Below are positions 61,971 through 64,000 of a DNA stretch of 64,000 bases, piece by piece. This DNA is from Ensifer oleiphilus (lineage in GTDB: Bacteria > Pseudomonadota > Alphaproteobacteria > Rhizobiales > Rhizobiaceae). Position 1 is the stretch's first letter. Each line of letters opens with the position of its first letter. The notes under the pieces are model-generated. The model saw only the letters and a list, made by a program, of their open reading frames with translations, did not search any database and had not been told where the DNA came from. The stretch spans positions 1,169,794-1,233,793 of the forward strand of contig NZ_JABWDU010000001.1 in assembly GCF_013371465.1 (NCBI RefSeq). Reading direction: 5' to 3'. A program made the translations under genes and the position numbers.

Positions 61971-63494
61971 ATGGTCGAATCTGAAGCGCAGGGGCGTCTG
62001 CCCGGTATCCGCCCGGTTTCCGTTGTGGATATCGGCTCGAACTCCATTCGCCTTGTCGTCTACGAAGGCCTGAGCCGCGCTCCGGCCATGCTGTTCAACG
62101 AAAAGGTCATGTGCGGTCTGGGTAAGGGCATCGATGCCACCGGACGCATGGACGAAGAAAGCGTCGAGCGTGCTCTCAGGGCGCTGCATCGCTTTAACGC
62201 GCTGTCGCAGCAGGCGCGCGCGACCTCCATGTATGTCTTGGCGACAGCGGCCGCCCGCGAGGCGAGCAACGGTCCGGCCTTCATCGCCAAGGCCGAGGCC
62301 ATCCTCGGTCACAAGGTGCGCATCCTCACTGGCGAAGAAGAAGCCTACTTCTCCGCCATGGGCATCGTCAGCGGCTATCATGATCCCGATGGCGTGGTCG
62401 GCGACCTCGGAGGCGGCTCGCTGGAACTCGATGAGGTCAGCGGAAAGACGATCGGCAAGGGCATCACGCTCCCACTCGGCGGTATCCGCCTCTTCGAGCA
62501 CAGCGGCGGCTCGCTGCCGAGGGCCCGCACCTGGGTGCGCAAATTCATGAAAAGCACACCGGTGCTGAAAGCCGGCGCCGGCCGCACTTTCTATGCCGTC
62601 GGTGGTACGTGGCGCTCGATCGCCAAGCTGCACATGGAAATCCGGAACTATCCACTGCATATGATGCAGGGCTATGAGATTTCCTACGACGAGGCGATGG
62701 CGCTGCTACCGGAAGTGATCGAGCCGAAGAACATCAAGCCGTCGGCCTATGCGACGATCTCCAAGAGCCGTCGCAGCCTGCTTCCTTTCGGCGCGATCGT
62801 GATGCAGGAGGCGCTGTCGATCATGAAGCCGGAGCGGATTTCGTTCTCGGCGCTCGGCGTGCGCGAAGGCTATCTCTTCTCGCTCCTGAACGAGAACGAA
62901 CGGGCGCAGGATCCGCTGCTGACCGCTGCCGGCGAAATCGCCATCCTGCGGGCGCGTTCGCCCGAGCATGCCCGTGAGCTTGCCGACTGGACCGGCCGCA
63001 TGGTGCCGTTCTTCGGCGTCGAGGAAACCGAAGAGGAAAGCCGCTATCGCCAGGCGGCCTGCCTCCTTGCCGATATCAGCTGGCGTGCACACCCGGATTA
63101 TCGCGGCCTGCAGGCGCTGAACATCATCGCCCACTCGACCTTCTCCGGCATCACCCATGCCGGGCGGGCCTATATCGCGCTTGCCAATTATTATCGCTTC
63201 GAAGGCCTGAACGATGATGGTGCGACCGGCGCCTTGACCGGGATTACCACGCCGCGGCTGCTGGAACTGGCAAAGCTGCTTGGCGGCCTTTTGCGCGTCG
63301 CCTACCTCTTCTCTGCTTCGATGCCGGGTGTGGCGAAGAACCTGACGTTCCGCAAATCGTCATTGCCGGATATCGATCTGGAGATCGTCGTGCCTGCGGC
63401 CTATTCGGAGTTTGCCGGCGAGCGCCTCGACGGGCGGCTGCAACAGCTCGGCAAGCTGACCGGCAGAAGATTGGCATTCCATTTCGAGAGCTGA
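61971..63494 (+). CDS. ppx: Exopolyphosphatase
   Basis: Hydrolyses the ends of polyphosphate chains, and possibly guanosine pentaphosphate, 507 residues. The ASKHA ATPase-like fold shows in VVDIGSNSIRLVVYE, AREASNGPAF and VVGDLGGGSLEL. The C-terminal HD-type region contains ADISWRAHPDYRG and FSGITHAGRAY. It shares the ppk transcript, so synthesis and breakdown of polyphosphate are co-regulated. A strong terminator follows. Confidence 0.95.
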   Translation: MVESEAQGRLPGIRPVSVVDIGSNSIRLVVYEGLSRAPAMLFNEKVMCGLGKGIDATGRMDEESVERALRALHRFNALSQQARATSMYVLATAAAREASNGPAFIAKAEAILGHKVRILTGEEEAYFSAMGIVSGYHDPDGVVGDLGGGSLELDEVSGKTIGKGITLPLGGIRLFEHSGGSLPRARTWVRKFMKSTPVLKAGAGRTFYAVGGTWRSIAKLHMEIRNYPLHMMQGYEISYDEAMALLPEVIEPKNIKPSAYATISKSRRSLLPFGAIVMQEALSIMKPERISFSALGVREGYLFSLLNENERAQDPLLTAAGEIAILRARSPEHARELADWTGRMVPFFGVEETEEESRYRQAACLLADISWRAHPDYRGLQALNIIAHSTFSGITHAGRAYIALANYYRFEGLNDDGATGALTGITTPRLLELAKLLGGLLRVAYLFSASMPGVAKNLTFRKSSLPDIDLEIVVPAAYSEFAGERLDGRLQQLGKLTGRRLAFHFES

Positions 63495-63514
63495 ACGCTT
63501 CTCGATCTCAGTTG

Positions 63515-63549
63515 AAGGGCGCGCGGACGGAGATCCGCGCGCCCTTTTT
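63515..63549 (+). terminator. Terminator after ppx
   Basis: AAGGGCGCGCGGA (63515-63527) pairs with TCCGCGCGCCCTT (63534-63546), a perfect 13-bp stem with a six-base loop, followed by TTT. It lies 20 bases after the ppx stop. Confidence 0.92.
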
Positions 63550-63551
63550 GT

Positions 63552-64000
63552 CTATTCGGCCTTCAGGAAGTCGCCGACCTCGAGCAGAACGAACTCGTTG
63601 TCGTCTGCCTTGTCGAGCGCACGGCCGGCCGAGAACGGCAGGTTGTTGTCGTTGCCGACGATGATGTGCGTGTCGTCGACGCGATCGACGTTTTCTATCG
63701 TCACGAACGGCATGTCGTAGTAGCCGTCGCCACCGCCCTGGCGCTTCTTGTTATCAGGGTCGGCGATCTTCAGAAGGTCGATGTAGCCGATCTTACGAAC
63801 GGCCTTGCCGACATTGCTGTCGTCGAAGGCGATCTTGTAGACGCGCTTCACCTTCGAGCCGACGGCAAAGCAATCGGGCTTCGGGTCCTTGGGGTCGGCG
63901 CAGGCCTTGTCGAGCGTGCCGGCGCCATTGTCGCGTTCGATCACCAGAGCTGTTCTGTCGTCGAGCATGTTGAAGTCGCCGATCGCTTCCCCACCTTCGG
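63552..64000 (-). CDS. Esterase-like activity of phytase family protein, C-terminal part
   Basis: The C-terminal 149 residues of a protein whose 5' end lies beyond the window. The visible frame continues past the internal Met at 63968 to the edge (EGGEAIGDFN then MLDDRTALVIERDN). The content (GDFNMLDDRTALVIERDNG, then GNDNNLPFSAGRALDKAD) matches the beta-propeller phytase-like esterase family common in rhizobia, usually exported. Two cysteines (in KACADP and PDCFAV) could form a disulfide. It converges on ppx across the terminator. No catalytic role can be judged from this part. Confidence 0.82.
   Translation of the reverse strand, partial: EGGEAIGDFNMLDDRTALVIERDNGAGTLDKACADPKDPKPDCFAVGSKVKRVYKIAFDDSNVGKAVRKIGYIDLLKIADPDNKKRQGGGDGYYDMPFVTIENVDRVDDTHIIVGNDNNLPFSAGRALDKADDNEFVLLEVGDFLKAE

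Overview
The window is ordinary, gene-dense chromosome (about 60% GC by eye, almost no spacer DNA) from a Rhizobiaceae alphaproteobacterium. Several gene pairs are typical of that family: lpiA-acvB, perM-hdaA-ppk-ppx, uvrC-pgsA-moaD-moaE, rpsF-rpsR-DUF2232-rplI next to dnaB, a RopB/Omp25-type porin-like protein and a D-galactose dehydrogenase. The gene order resembles what I remember of the Sinorhizobium/Ensifer chromosome; the genus is an inference, not a search result. I see no tRNA, rRNA, CRISPR array, insertion sequence or prophage, and no region with clearly foreign composition.

Layout. 1-9000: the 5' part of dnaB, a marR-MFS-HlyD efflux operon, the ribosomal operon rpsF-rpsR-DUF2232-rplI, and an aldo-keto reductase with a DfsB/ClbS-like protein. 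9200-16200: type II fatty acid synthesis (fabD, fabG, acpP, fabF), then mltG, yicC and gmk. 16400-24000 (minus): an envelope operon lptF-lptG-lptD, then a SurA-like chaperone, pdxA and rsmA, most with touching or overlapping ends. 24300-33000: pepA-holC, a galactose dehydrogenase, a GNAT protein, a YheS-type ABC-F protein, two small paralogous exported proteins, a second MarR and a degenerate GGDEF protein. 33200-40000: a large adenylation/carrier/membrane-acyltransferase fusion, DinB, GST, ndk, a lipoprotein with a CGNR regulator, and an orphan LivH-like permease. 39800-44100 (minus): a pteridine-reductase-like SDR, uvrC, pgsA, moaD and moaE. 44400-51700: an outer-membrane barrel, GST, RNase T2 with a secreted neighbour, rlmJ, a molybdopterin oxidoreductase, a CDF metal exporter and nudK. 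51700-64000: lpiA-acvB (lysyl-phosphatidylglycerol synthesis and turnover), purM-purN, perM, hdaA, ppk, ppx and the C-terminal part of a phytase-like esterase.

Most genes are housekeeping. Envelope functions recur: fatty acids, LPS transport, peptidoglycan, lysyl-PG, phosphatidylglycerolphosphate, an outer-membrane barrel and the acyltransferase fusion. DNA replication is also represented (dnaB, holC, hdaA). The strongest candidate for something under-described is the single-chain adenylation-carrier-AT3 protein at 33261-35915, which joins in one polypeptide the kinds of step that Dlt- and Alm-type envelope-tailoring systems split among several. Other points worth checking are a triple PHO-box array before ppk, a near-perfect palindrome between the CGNR regulator and the permease, the Asp-Tyr-Lys pteridine-reductase signature in the SDR beside the molybdopterin genes, and several inverted repeats at promoters.
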